A stretch of DNA of 64,000 bases from Clostridiaceae bacterium (GCA_012838235.1 DUPQ01000009.1:1-64000); one strand, 5' to 3'. Counted from the first letter of the stretch, positions 1 through 10,281 are shown. Numbers and translations: made by a program. The notes: generated by a model from the letters alone, not told the origin.

Positions 1-245
1 ACATCCACACTCTTTATTACCCGGGATTCATCAAAATATATCTGATATGTCTGATTGGCGGTTACCGTTCCCTGACCTCTTATTCTGGAAGATATTGTAC
101 CGTACATAGGATACTGTACGGCTACTTCCGGTAAGGAATAATTCAGTATGGTGTTGGAGAAAAATGTCAGCACCAGCATTACCGCTAAAAACACAATCGC
201 TATATTCTTTATGATGTTCCTTCTTTTAGTTACATCCGTCTTCAT
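1..245 (-). CDS. Partial membrane-anchored periplasmic adaptor/HlyD-like protein (N-terminus only, runs off left edge)
   Basis: Reverse-strand translation from ATG at 245: MKTDVTKRRNIIKNIAIVFLAVMLVLTFFSNTILNYSLPEVAVQYPMYGTISSRIRGQGTVTANQTYQIYFDESRVIKSVD; N-terminal TM then a G-x-V-like adaptor segment; open to window edge, absent from ORF track. Confidence 0.6.
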   Translation of the reverse strand, partial: MKTDVTKRRNIIKNIAIVFLAVMLVLTFFSNTILNYSLPEVAVQYPMYGTISSRIRGQGTVTANQTYQIYFDESRVIKSVD

Positions 246-257
246 AAAAAACCTCCA

Positions 258-1181
258 TTAACCTTTTATAGCACTGGAACTTGCTATACCTTCCAGTATC
301 CTGTCTTCGCTGTACAGGAAAAGCAGCAACGGCAATACCATATATATAGTCGCAACTGCAAAAGCAAGTCCTATTTCCCCGGCATTTATCTTGGAAAGAA
401 ATACCGAAAGAGGATGCATATCCTCGTTGTTCTGTAACATTATCAAGGGCTGTTCTACCATATTCCAGTAATCAATGAATAATAGCAATGCTACGGAATA
501 TATTGCATTCCTTGACATAGGTACAAATACCTTACTGAATATCTGCCACTCATTGGCGCCGTCTATTTTTGCGGCTTCCACTATCGATGAGGGTATTCTC
601 TGCATTGTTTTGGTCAGTATAAATACCGCAAACGGAGAAAATATTCCCGGAAGTATGATAGACCATCGTGTATTCAATATGTTCATCCAATCGGCAACAA
701 GATAGTTGGGTACCAGTGTAACCTGATACGGCATCAGCATAAGCGCTATATAAACAAAAAATAACGTATTACGGAACGGTCCTCTGTACCTTGCAAAACT
801 GTAGGATGCTCCCAATGAGATTGCTATCTGAAATATGACAATAGGTACGACATATATGACGGAATTCCAGAATTTAAGCAGATACTGAGGGCTTTTTATA
901 AGTACGGTAACATACTGACCGAAACTCACTTTATCCGGTATTATCTTGAGATTGACTTTATCGGCAATATATGAAGATACCGCGGATGTACCGCTGTCGG
1001 AAAAGACTTTTCCGTAATTGGCTGTTATTTCGCTTTTTGTCATGAAAGAATTGGAGACGGTAAGTACAACGGGCATTATGAACATAAGAGCCGTATAACC
1101 CAATATTATCATTGATATTGCAACGGATATTATGCGCTTTATCTTATCTTTGTTTCTTATACCCGCCTTATTCATCCACAC
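258..1181 (-). CDS. Carbohydrate ABC transporter permease (MalG-like)
   Basis: Multi-TM protein with EAA loop 'EAAKIDGANEWQIFSKVFVPMSRNAI'. Confidence 0.9.
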   Translation of the reverse strand: MWMNKAGIRNKDKIKRIISVAISMIILGYTALMFIMPVVLTVSNSFMTKSEITANYGKVFSDSGTSAVSSYIADKVNLKIIPDKVSFGQYVTVLIKSPQYLLKFWNSVIYVVPIVIFQIAISLGASYSFARYRGPFRNTLFFVYIALMLMPYQVTLVPNYLVADWMNILNTRWSIILPGIFSPFAVFILTKTMQRIPSSIVEAAKIDGANEWQIFSKVFVPMSRNAIYSVALLLFIDYWNMVEQPLIMLQNNEDMHPLSVFLSKINAGEIGLAFAVATIYMVLPLLLFLYSEDRILEGIASSSAIKG

Positions 1182-2097
1182 TGCTCCCTAATTTATCATC
1201 CATCACAAAAAGTCCGGCAATAATAACCGTCATTATTATGCATATTATAACCGCTGCTGCGGACAGTTTCTGATAATCCAATGTTCTGAAAGTATTGTTT
1301 ATATAATGCTGCAACATGTAAAGTCCTTCATACGGATAATCACCCGTCAGAAGATATACCTCACGGAAAACTTTAAAGGAATTGATAAGCGATAAGATTG
1401 TTACAAAGAAAATACTGGAAGAAAGATAATTCAGTTTTATCCTGAAAAACATTCTTACCGGTCCCACTCCGTCGAGCAATGAAGCTTCTTTTACATCCAC
1501 AGGGATATTGGCCAAAGCCGCCATAAACAGCACCATGTTGTACCCGGTATTTTTCCATAGGAAAAGAAGAACTACCACCAACCTGGAAAAATCCGATTTA
1601 AACCAGTCTACCGCTTCAATACCTATCGATTCCAGAAAAACATTTATCACTCCGTTATAGTGAAAAACTACCTGCCATATAAGTATTACCGATGCCACAG
1701 GTACTACCAAGGGACTTATAAGGGCGGTTCTGAATATGCTTTTACCGGGAATATTGTTTTCTAAGAATAAAGCAAGCATCAACGGTATCAGCACTGCAAG
1801 CGGCACTGCAATTACGGAAAATATCAATGTATTCTTAAGCGACAACATAAATGCATGATTGTTAAGAAGTGATACATAATTGTCAAAAGCAACAAATTCT
1901 TTATTAACGGGATTATCAATAAAGGAATAGTACAGGACTATAAAAAAAGGAATAAGAAAAAACAGTAAAAATCCCGCAATACTGGGGATCATGAACGGTA
2001 CGGTGGATGTTTTATCTCGCTTTTCGAAACTTACGTGTTTTATTCTTTTCTCTCCGGTCTTATCTCTTCTTTTCACGTTTCTATAAATTTCCTGCAT
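1168..2097 (-). CDS. Carbohydrate ABC transporter permease (MalF/UgpA-like)
   Basis: Multi-TM, EAA-like loop 'EASLLDGVGPVRMFFRIKLNYLS'; overlaps downstream permease. Confidence 0.9.
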   Translation of the reverse strand: MQEIYRNVKRRDKTGEKRIKHVSFEKRDKTSTVPFMIPSIAGFLLFFLIPFFIVLYYSFIDNPVNKEFVAFDNYVSLLNNHAFMLSLKNTLIFSVIAVPLAVLIPLMLALFLENNIPGKSIFRTALISPLVVPVASVILIWQVVFHYNGVINVFLESIGIEAVDWFKSDFSRLVVVLLFLWKNTGYNMVLFMAALANIPVDVKEASLLDGVGPVRMFFRIKLNYLSSSIFFVTILSLINSFKVFREVYLLTGDYPYEGLYMLQHYINNTFRTLDYQKLSAAAVIICIIMTVIIAGLFVMDDKLGSSVDE

Positions 2098-2252
2098 TTC
2101 AGTATAACTGAAACAATTACCTTTCCTTAAATAGACGTAAGTATATTATAAAAGTTCCTTTATTATTAATCTATTAATATTTTATTAAAAAAATATTCAG
2201 AGTAAAAATGAATGTCGATTATAGGTGTTTGTATAATAAAACCGCCTGCTTT

Positions 2253-2879
2253 TCATCTGTTATTTTTATAATACCTACAGTAATCTCTTATAACACATCG
2301 CTCGCATGCGGGCTTTCTTGCATTACAGACCTCTCTTCCGTGAAAAACCAGTCTGTGACTGAATAAAGCGGATTTTTCAGGAGGAATTATCTTCTTCAAA
2401 TCCTGTTCAATCTTATCGGGATCGGTATTATTTGTAAGCCCTAATCTGCTTGAAATCCTTTTTGCATGTGTGTCCACAATTATCGCAGGTTTGTTATAAA
2501 TCTCCGCAAGTACAACATTTGCCGTCTTTCTGCCTACACCCGGTAACGTTGTTAAAAGATTAATATCATCGGGAATTATTCCGTTGAAATCTTCTATAAG
2601 TTTTTTACAACATGCCACTATATTCCTTGCTTTATTACGGTAAAAACCGGTCGGGAAAATAATGCTCTCCAGTTCCTTAATATCGGCATTTGCAAAATCT
2701 TCAGCCGTTTTGTACTTTGCAAACAATTCGGGAGTGGTTTTGTTTACTCTTTCATCGGTACACTGGGCGGATAGTTGAGTTGCTACAAGAAGATGAACGG
2801 GATCGGTATAATCCAGTGTACATCTGACGACGGGATATTCCTTTTCCAAAAGTTCTATTATTTTATCTATATCCGCCAT
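2253..2879 (-). CDS. nth: Endonuclease III
   Basis: HhH motif 'LPGVGRKTANVVLAEIYNKPAIIVDTHAKRIS' and C-terminal 4Fe-4S cysteines 'CNARKPACERCVIRDYC'. Confidence 0.95.
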   Translation of the reverse strand: MADIDKIIELLEKEYPVVRCTLDYTDPVHLLVATQLSAQCTDERVNKTTPELFAKYKTAEDFANADIKELESIIFPTGFYRNKARNIVACCKKLIEDFNGIIPDDINLLTTLPGVGRKTANVVLAEIYNKPAIIVDTHAKRISSRLGLTNNTDPDKIEQDLKKIIPPEKSALFSHRLVFHGREVCNARKPACERCVIRDYCRYYKNNR

Positions 2880-4286
2880 TTATTTCACCGTATCCTGTGT
2901 AACGGTAATAATAAGCTTCTTCAAATCACCTGTTTCGTTGCGTCTGTAGACTGTTAACTCCAGGCTTTCTCCCGGTAAATATGTATTCTTCAATTCAATG
3001 AAGTTTTCCGCAGAATTTACATATACATCATTAATACTTATAATCATATCTCCTACTCTCAATCCCGAATAAAATGCAGGTGTACCGTATCCGACATATG
3101 ACACACGGATACCTTTTACATATATTGTTTTCTGATCTTCTTCGGAAGTTATTGAAAAATTCCATGCTTCCGCAGATATACCTATTCCCAGATTGGGTGT
3201 AGTTTCCTCATTATACGACTTTACTTCCAGGTTTTCAGAGGCTTCTTTTACCTTGTTAATCGGAATAGCCTTAAAGAAACCGTTTTGTTGTTCATCTTTA
3301 ATAAAAACCGTTAAAGCAACAACCTGACCTTTTTTATTTACCAATGCGCCGCCGTTATTACTTCCGGTCATTACAGTCGAAGTGTTTATCATGTGCATAA
3401 GATCTTTCGGTGTTTCAGCGTCGGATAATATCCTGTCGTTAAATGTGTAAGAAAGGCCGGTCACAATTCCTGCGGAAACCTGTCCCTTGAAAGCATTATT
3501 ACCGCTTGCAACGGCAACGACGGTCTCACCTAAATACAGTTTGTCGGAATCGCCGTACTCTATAAACTGTAACGGTCTGTCACAATCTATTTTTAAAAGA
3601 GCTACGTTATTGGTTTTATCTCTGCCTATCACCTTAGCAAAATAGAGAGTGTTGAAATCAAAATCCACAAATACCGTGATGGAACAGTTTTCCTTAAACT
3701 TGTTGCTTTTGTCATAGCACAGAGGTTCTATAACACTGTCAGCGGTTATCATATATCCGTCATTGGAAATAATCAAAGCGGAGGCTTCGTTCATGTGAAC
3801 ACCCTTTTCATCCGCATACATGCATTTGATATAAGCAATTGACGGCATTATCTTCTGTACGGCATCACTTATATTGGAATCAACTTCCAGCGGAGTTACC
3901 TCCACTCTGGATATATCCCTGTAAGTGGTTATAACTAAATTCTCTCTTTTTTCACTTTCCGGCTCAATATCCGTATCCGCCTCCTGTGTTTCAGCAGGCA
4001 CCGGAATGTCGGTATTAACAGGCTCGGGTGGATCTGTCGGATTACTTAAAAACAGCAAGTCGGTATCCGGCTGATTTATCTTTCTTACGTAGAATACTGT
4101 TAAAGCGGTTGCGCATACGGACAATGTAATACAGAGTATACATACGAACAAAGGAAGAAGGATTCTGGACACAAAACTTTTCTTCCGGGTTTTTATTGTC
4201 TCCATGTAATACCCGTTATTTTTTATATCTTCAAATAACAATTCTTCGTTTTGTTCTTTTTTACCGTTTCTTTCTGTTCTTACCAT
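2880..4286 (-). CDS. HtrA-like trypsin-fold protein with TM anchor and PDZ domain; catalytic triad substituted (predicted pseudoprotease)
   Basis: HtrA fold landmarks 'SNDGYMITADSVIEPL', 'NNVALLKI', 'TGSNNGGALVN' and C-terminal PDZ 'GLRVGDMIISINDVYV'; start at 4286 preferred (GAGG upstream) over ORF start 4313. Confidence 0.85.
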   Translation of the reverse strand: MVRTERNGKKEQNEELLFEDIKNNGYYMETIKTRKKSFVSRILLPLFVCILCITLSVCATALTVFYVRKINQPDTDLLFLSNPTDPPEPVNTDIPVPAETQEADTDIEPESEKRENLVITTYRDISRVEVTPLEVDSNISDAVQKIMPSIAYIKCMYADEKGVHMNEASALIISNDGYMITADSVIEPLCYDKSNKFKENCSITVFVDFDFNTLYFAKVIGRDKTNNVALLKIDCDRPLQFIEYGDSDKLYLGETVVAVASGNNAFKGQVSAGIVTGLSYTFNDRILSDAETPKDLMHMINTSTVMTGSNNGGALVNKKGQVVALTVFIKDEQQNGFFKAIPINKVKEASENLEVKSYNEETTPNLGIGISAEAWNFSITSEEDQKTIYVKGIRVSYVGYGTPAFYSGLRVGDMIISINDVYVNSAENFIELKNTYLPGESLELTVYRRNETGDLKKLIITVTQDTVK

Positions 4287-4337
4287 TTTGTCCTCATAGT
4301 GATAGTACCACACTTTAACACTTTATTTGTTAACTTT

Positions 4338-5864
4338 TTATGAATTATCCGTTTGCTCGGCATTTTCCAATGTAAAGATAAATTCCGTTCCTATTCCTTT
4401 TTTGCTCTTTACATCTATCATTTCTTTATGTCTTTTAATAACGCTGAACACAATGGGCAGTCCCAACCCCGTACCTGTTCCGTCTCTGCCTCTCGCTTTA
4501 TCGCTTTTGTAAAATCTTGTCCAGATATTCTCCAAATCTTCCTGCTCAATACCTATTCCGTTATCTCTTATAGAAATATACACCTTATCTCTCTTCGGTT
4601 CTACCGTAATGGTAATATTACCTCCGTCATTGGTAAACTTAACTGCATTGTGTATTAAATTGATAAGCACTCTTTCAATATCATCGGAATTTGCATAGAC
4701 ATAGGTCAATTCGGAATGGAAATTAACATTAATAAATAGTTTTTTAAACGTTATCTCTTCCTCAAAACGCATAATGGACTTTCTTATCATATCATTTATG
4801 TCAAACCGATTCTTTACTAAAGATGCCTCATCATCCGCATCCAATTTAGTAAGAACCAGTAAGTCTCTTACCATATTGGTAAGCCGCTTTATTTCATCTG
4901 ATACTCTTTTAAGATAGGTTTTATGCTTTTCCTGAGGTATCGTTCCGTCTAAAATACCTTCTACAAATCCTCCTATTGAAGTCATCGGGGTTCTCAGTTC
5001 ATGAGCGACATTACTGGTAAATTCCGCTCTTTGTTGCTCTGTATTCTCCAGTCTCTCCATCATGCTGTTAAAAGTCTTGGATAATTCCCCTAATTCGGTT
5101 CTGTCATCGGTATACTTTGCCCGGACTTTAAGATTGCCCTGTGAAACAGAACGTGCAGCATTCAGAAAGTCATTCAACGGTCCGGATACCGATTTGGCGA
5201 AAGCCGCTACCAGGAGAACCGATAATGCGGAAATAAGCAGAATCGGAAACACTAAAAGATGAATATTGGATATAAATGCTTCTTTTTCCTGTTGTTTATA
5301 TGTACTTATGCATATCGCTATACGTGTCATCTGTTCGGGATCGGTCCTCGAAGTACTGTAACTGTCAACAAAAATATATGATCTCCCTATTAAATCCTCT
5401 TCTCCAAGCATTCTCTTAAAAATCTTACTGTTTTTGATATATGTGGAATCGGAATCGAATATTTTTCTATAACCCGTATCTTCCGGAAGATAATATGTGT
5501 AATTTGCCTGCTTCTTTTCCAATATATTAATTAAAGACTCCAATCTGGGAGCATGAGAAACAATCATGCCTTCTTCATCGATTATCCATATCATTTTGTT
5601 GCTCATGACAGCAAGCTTATCAATATAATCAAATAGATATGTCTGAGCATTAAAAGCACTGGATGTAAGATTGGAATAGAGAAGTATCTTTCTTTGTTCC
5701 AGTTCGCTTTTAACCAAAGGGTATATATTCTTTGCAGTCAGACTCTGATTATTAAGTATGCCGAACCAGGTCTGATAATAGATTATGATTGAAAAAAGAG
5801 ATACTATTATAATGATATAAAGCACAAATCTTCTTAATGTCGTGGATAAAACGTTCTGCTTCAT
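4338..5864 (-). CDS. Sensor histidine kinase (TM-sensor-TM-HAMP-HisKA-HATPase)
   Basis: H-box 'FTSNVAHELRTPMTSIGGFVEG', N/G boxes 'NLIHNAVKFT', 'DNGIGIEQEDL', 'GTGTGLGLPIV'. Confidence 0.95.
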   Translation of the reverse strand: MKQNVLSTTLRRFVLYIIIIVSLFSIIIYYQTWFGILNNQSLTAKNIYPLVKSELEQRKILLYSNLTSSAFNAQTYLFDYIDKLAVMSNKMIWIIDEEGMIVSHAPRLESLINILEKKQANYTYYLPEDTGYRKIFDSDSTYIKNSKIFKRMLGEEDLIGRSYIFVDSYSTSRTDPEQMTRIAICISTYKQQEKEAFISNIHLLVFPILLISALSVLLVAAFAKSVSGPLNDFLNAARSVSQGNLKVRAKYTDDRTELGELSKTFNSMMERLENTEQQRAEFTSNVAHELRTPMTSIGGFVEGILDGTIPQEKHKTYLKRVSDEIKRLTNMVRDLLVLTKLDADDEASLVKNRFDINDMIRKSIMRFEEEITFKKLFINVNFHSELTYVYANSDDIERVLINLIHNAVKFTNDGGNITITVEPKRDKVYISIRDNGIGIEQEDLENIWTRFYKSDKARGRDGTGTGLGLPIVFSVIKRHKEMIDVKSKKGIGTEFIFTLENAEQTDNS

Positions 5865-6538
5865 AATACTTCAAACTTATATCCTACTCCCCAAACGGTC
5901 TTCAACTGCCAGTTGACATCGGGAAGATTTATTTTCTCCCTCAGCCTCTTTATATGCACATCGACGGTTCTGGAATCCCCGAAAAAGTCAAATCCCCATA
6001 TTTTCTCCAAAAGCATATCTCTTGTAAAAACCGAATTGGGATTGGAAGCCATTAAAAATAACAACTCAAATTCTTTAAGAGGAAGCTCAATCTGTTTATC
6101 TTTGAGTAAAACGGTATATGTATTCTTACTTATCACAAGATCGGTAAACTTCAAATCGGAATACCCGCTTTGATTGCCCTTGGTCCTACGTATAATCGCT
6201 TTAACTCTTGCAACCAGTTCTTTTGCTTCGAAAGGTTTAACAACATAATCATCGGCACCCAATTCCAAACATAAAACCTTGTCAAAAGTCTCTGCCTTTG
6301 CACTCAGCATCAGAATGGGCACATCGTCTTTTCTCTTTATCTGTTTGCATACATCCTTACCGTCCATTCCGGGAAGCATGATATCCAGAATAATCAAATC
6401 AGGATTTTCATCTCTGTACACTTCCAGAGCTTCCAATCCGTCATTTGCACAGACAACCGTATAACCCTCTTTTTCCAAATAAAGTGTCAGAAGGTCGCAT
6501 ATGTTTTGATCATCATCAACAACCAGTATCTTATTCAT
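5861..6538 (-). CDS. OmpR/PhoB-family response regulator
   Basis: Receiver 'VDDDQNICDLL', 'PDLIILDIMLPGMDG', winged-helix C-terminus 'RTVDVHIKRLREKI'; 4-nt overlap with kinase. Confidence 0.95.
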   Translation of the reverse strand: MNKILVVDDDQNICDLLTLYLEKEGYTVVCANDGLEALEVYRDENPDLIILDIMLPGMDGKDVCKQIKRKDDVPILMLSAKAETFDKVLCLELGADDYVVKPFEAKELVARVKAIIRRTKGNQSGYSDLKFTDLVISKNTYTVLLKDKQIELPLKEFELLFLMASNPNSVFTRDMLLEKIWGFDFFGDSRTVDVHIKRLREKINLPDVNWQLKTVWGVGYKFEVL

Positions 6539-6590
6539 CGGAATTTCCCTTTACCAAATTGAGCAGTTTGAATATTTTGTATAAACAAAA

Positions 6591-7652
6591 CTAATCAATT
6601 CTTACTTCCTTTTTCAATTTTGCCGATTCATATATCGCATCGATAATCTTCATTACCATTACACCGTCTTCGGCTGTAGCACGGCATGGCGTTTTATTGA
6701 TAACACAATCCGTAAAATGTTCTATCTCGCTTTCAAAAAGACCGGTAAAACTCAAAGCGGAATCACCATGCGGTTTGACATCCACAAACCTGCCGTTTAT
6801 ATCTAAATAAAATTCTATACCGGGATCTATTTTCGCACCGCCTTTGGTCCCGAATATCTCTATTACACCGGTATCCTGCTTTATATTCAAATTAAACGAA
6901 GCCTCCACAAACATTGTAAGTCCGTTGTCAAATCTTACCAGTCCGGTAGCCATGTCTTCCACACTGAATACATATTTCGAACTATCTTCGACGACATATC
7001 CTTTGGGTCCTTCCGCTCTGTTGGGACCGAGATTGTCGTATACCGCTCCGTATGCCGATACCGGCTTGGGAGTATCGGAAAGATAACGAACCAGATCAAT
7101 TACGTGAACACCCAGGTCTATTAACGGGCCTCCGCCGGCATATCTAATATCCTTGAACCACCCTCCGGGACAACCGCTGCGACGTAAATATGTGGCTTTG
7201 GCATAATATATATCTCCCAATGTACCGTTATCAATAAAGGATTTGAGTATCTTTGCATCATTACCGAATCGTCTTACAAAACCTATCATAAGGAGTTTGC
7301 CGTTTCTTTTTGCGGCTTTTTGCATTTCCAGAGCCTCGGCTGTATTCATTGCCATAGGCTTTTCGCATAACACATTTGCCTTACTGTTTAATGCGGCAAT
7401 TGTTGCGTCTTTATGAGCACTGTTCCATGTACATACACTTACGGCATCCAATTTATGTGCCGATAGCATTTTATTGTAATCGGTGTAGTAGTACGGTACG
7501 TCGTGTTTCTTTGCAAAAGCCGTAACTTTTTCTTCATCAATATCACATACCGCTACAACCTCGCATCTGTCGGAAAGACGTTTGTAGCCGGCCATATGAA
7601 ATGTGCTGATATTCCCCGTTCCGATAATACCTACTTTAATCTTTTCTTTCAT
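6591..7652 (-). CDS. Gfo/Idh/MocA family oxidoreductase
   Basis: Rossmann 'KVGIIGTGNISTFHMAGY', 'CEKPMAMNTAEA'; ATG at 7652 preceded by AAGGGGTG. Confidence 0.92.
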   Translation of the reverse strand: MKEKIKVGIIGTGNISTFHMAGYKRLSDRCEVVAVCDIDEEKVTAFAKKHDVPYYYTDYNKMLSAHKLDAVSVCTWNSAHKDATIAALNSKANVLCEKPMAMNTAEALEMQKAAKRNGKLLMIGFVRRFGNDAKILKSFIDNGTLGDIYYAKATYLRRSGCPGGWFKDIRYAGGGPLIDLGVHVIDLVRYLSDTPKPVSAYGAVYDNLGPNRAEGPKGYVVEDSSKYVFSVEDMATGLVRFDNGLTMFVEASFNLNIKQDTGVIEIFGTKGGAKIDPGIEFYLDINGRFVDVKPHGDSALSFTGLFESEIEHFTDCVINKTPCRATAEDGVMVMKIIDAIYESAKLKKEVRID

Positions 7653-7758
7653 ACTGCACCCCTTGATTCGGATATATCTGAAGTTTAACATAGCAAATAT
7701 TCAATGTCAAAGCTATTACCGTTAAAGATGCTTTTAAAGCTTTCATATATAAGATATT

Positions 7759-7788
7759 TTGTTCAATATATGTTCGGTGTGATATAAT
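7759..7788 (+). promoter_or_regulatory. Putative sigma-A promoter for ychF
   Basis: TTGTTC, 18-nt spacer, TGA-TATAAT (extended -10) upstream of ATG at 7817. Confidence 0.5.
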
Positions 7789-7816
7789 CAGCCAAGAATA
7801 GTACAACGAGGTTTTT

Positions 7817-8908
7817 ATGAAACTTGGAATAGTTGGATTACCCAATGTAGGTAAAAGTACAATATTTAATGTAATGACACACAACAAGGCGCAGACCAAT
7901 AACTATATGTTCTCCACATTGGAGCCCAATGTCGGCATAGTTAATGTTCCCGATGAGAGAGTGGATTTTCTTGCAAGCATTTACAAGCCCGATAAGACCA
8001 CCTATGCGACCATTGAATTTGTTGATATTCCCGGTCTGGTGCGCGGTTCCAATAAAGGTGAGGGTGTAGGTAACAAGTTTTTAGCCGCTATACAACAGGT
8101 GGACGCTCTTTGTCATGTTGTAAGATGCTTTGATGACGCTGATTTGTTGCATGTCGACGGAAGTGTAAATCCTGTAAGAGATGTGGAAACAATTAATCTG
8201 GAACTTATATTTGCGGATATAGATATGATAGAGCGCAGAATAGAAAAAACCGCTAAAACCGCAAAATCCGGTGATAAGGCATATATTCCTATGCTGAAAT
8301 TCTATGATGATTTAAAAGAACACCTGCTGGAAGGAAAAATGGCAAGATCCTTTAAATTTGAGAATACCGATCAGGAAGCATATATGAGTGATCTTTTCCT
8401 GATAACCTTGAAGCCTATCCTCTATGTTGCCAATGTCGATGAACAGGGAATGTCGGAAGACAATGATTACACAAAATTATTAACGGAAATAGCCGCAGCC
8501 GAAGGTAATGAAGTTATCAAGGTCTGTGCAAAATTCGAAGAAGAGCTTTCCGCTTTGGATAAAGATGAAAAAACCGCATTCTTGGCGGATTTGGGCATTA
8601 CCGAAACCGGCCTGGAAAGACTTATTGTCAAAGGCTATAAGCTTTTAGACCTCATGAGTTTTCTTACCGTCGGGAAAAAGGAAGTCCGGGCATGGACAAT
8701 AAGAAATAATACTACGGCACCCAAAGCTGCCGGTAAGATTCATTCGGATTTTGAAAGAGGGTTTATAAGGGCGGAAGTATTCACTTATGATGATATAAAG
8801 CGTTTAGGCTCATATAATGCGGTAAAAGAAAAAGGACTGGTCAGAAGTGAAGGCAAAAATTATGTCTTCAAAGACGGAGATATTGTTCTGTTCAGATTTA
8901 ATGTATAG
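7817..8908 (+). CDS. ychF: YchF/EngD redox-regulated ATPase
   Basis: 'GIVGLPNVGKSTIFN', 'VDIPGLVRGSNKGEGVGNKFL', C-terminal TGS 'KVRAWTIRNNTTAPKAAGKIHSDFERGFIRAEV'-like segment. Confidence 0.97.
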   Translation: MKLGIVGLPNVGKSTIFNVMTHNKAQTNNYMFSTLEPNVGIVNVPDERVDFLASIYKPDKTTYATIEFVDIPGLVRGSNKGEGVGNKFLAAIQQVDALCHVVRCFDDADLLHVDGSVNPVRDVETINLELIFADIDMIERRIEKTAKTAKSGDKAYIPMLKFYDDLKEHLLEGKMARSFKFENTDQEAYMSDLFLITLKPILYVANVDEQGMSEDNDYTKLLTEIAAAEGNEVIKVCAKFEEELSALDKDEKTAFLADLGITETGLERLIVKGYKLLDLMSFLTVGKKEVRAWTIRNNTTAPKAAGKIHSDFERGFIRAEVFTYDDIKRLGSYNAVKEKGLVRSEGKNYVFKDGDIVLFRFNV

Positions 8909-8929
8909 TTTTTAAAAAGGACAAAATAG

Positions 8930-10168
8930 ATGAATATCGTCGGCATCATATCGGAATATAATCCTTTCCATAACGGTCATTTACATCAGATAACCGAGAT
9001 TAAGAAATTATTCAAAAACAATATCAAGGTGATATGTCTCTTAAGTTCCGACTTCGTCCAGAGAGGAGAACCGGCATTATTAGATAAATATGCCCGGGCG
9101 CAGATGGCGATATCCAACGGTGCGGACATGGTATTGGAATACCCGACCCTGTTCTGTTGCGCATCTGCTGAATCATATGCCGACAATGCTGTTTATATAC
9201 TGAATAATATCGGTATAATCGACTATATCAGTTACGGTTTTAAATCATCCGATAACGATAATGTCAAGAAGATATCCTCGCTGTTGGCTTACGAATCAAA
9301 TGAATACAAAGAGATACTTAAAGCCGAGTTATCAAAAGGTCTGTCTTTTCCCAAAGCCAGACAGCATGCTTTGATAAAATTACTGAATAAATCGGATACA
9401 GATATTTATAAGTTGTCCGAAACATTAAAATCCTCCAATGATATTCTGGCAATAGAATATGAAAAAGCATTAATCAGACAGAAATCCGATATTTTAACCG
9501 TACCGATAGAAAGAACGGGAAGCGATTATAATGATCCCTATATGAAAGAAAACTTTTCTTCCGCCACAGCCATAAGGAAATATTTACTGTCGGAAAAAGT
9601 TATTAACAATAAAGATTTGGCAGACAATCTTCCCCCCTCAACATTAAAAATATTGGAAGATTACTCAGAGGTTAAGCATTTCGGCTCCATGTATCTATTT
9701 GAGAACCTCATTTTTTACTCGGTTATATCAAAAAGTAATGATGAACTGAAAAAGTATCCTTTGGTAAACGAAGGTATTGAGAATCTGCTAAAAAACAATG
9801 TGTTTTCCTGCAGTTCCGTTAACGATTTTATAAATACCTGTGTTAATAAACGATATCCCGCAACCAGAATACAACGACTGCTTATTCATATACTATTAGG
9901 TATGAATAAGGGTATTACGTATAAGTATAAGAGGCCAGGTTATATCAGAGTGCTTGCATGCAGAAACAAATCACTCTTATCCCTGATTTCCTCAAAATCC
10001 TCTCTACCTGTAATAACATCTTTAAAAAAGTCATATGATGATTTCGACTCGGACCTGAAAACTCTCATTGAGTTTGAAAACAAGGCTTGTGATATCTATA
10101 ATATCGTCTGTTTGAAAGATAAGTCACAATATCTTAATGAGTTTTCCGTTAAACCTATGTTTGATTGA
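8930..10168 (+). CDS. tmcAL: tRNA(Met) cytidine acetate ligase / YlbM family
   Basis: N-terminal nucleotidyltransferase motif 'GIISEYNPFHNGHLHQI'; length and architecture typical. Confidence 0.9.
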   Translation: MNIVGIISEYNPFHNGHLHQITEIKKLFKNNIKVICLLSSDFVQRGEPALLDKYARAQMAISNGADMVLEYPTLFCCASAESYADNAVYILNNIGIIDYISYGFKSSDNDNVKKISSLLAYESNEYKEILKAELSKGLSFPKARQHALIKLLNKSDTDIYKLSETLKSSNDILAIEYEKALIRQKSDILTVPIERTGSDYNDPYMKENFSSATAIRKYLLSEKVINNKDLADNLPPSTLKILEDYSEVKHFGSMYLFENLIFYSVISKSNDELKKYPLVNEGIENLLKNNVFSCSSVNDFINTCVNKRYPATRIQRLLIHILLGMNKGITYKYKRPGYIRVLACRNKSLLSLISSKSSLPVITSLKKSYDDFDSDLKTLIEFENKACDIYNIVCLKDKSQYLNEFSVKPMFD

Positions 10169-10226
10169 TTAAATTTATCCTCTGTTAAAGTTGTTAAAGA
10201 CAAAAAGATAAAATAATAAATTTAAA

Positions 10227-10252
10227 AGTTGCCACTGCTAAATGTGGCAACT
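10227..10252. terminator. Bidirectional hairpin terminator between convergent tmcAL and corrinoid-protein genes
   Basis: Perfect inverted repeat AGTTGCCAC-TGCTAAAT-GTGGCAACT; T-rich on minus strand side. Confidence 0.65.
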
Positions 10253-10281
10253 CTCGTTAATGTTAAAAATATAAACTTATG

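Noticed and set aside
475-705. Plus-strand 76-aa ORF opposite the MalG-like permease
   Set aside because: Antisense to a well-supported CDS with no RBS or recognisable motif; the same applies to most plus-strand ORFs between 2.7 and 7.7 kb and between 12 and 35 kb.
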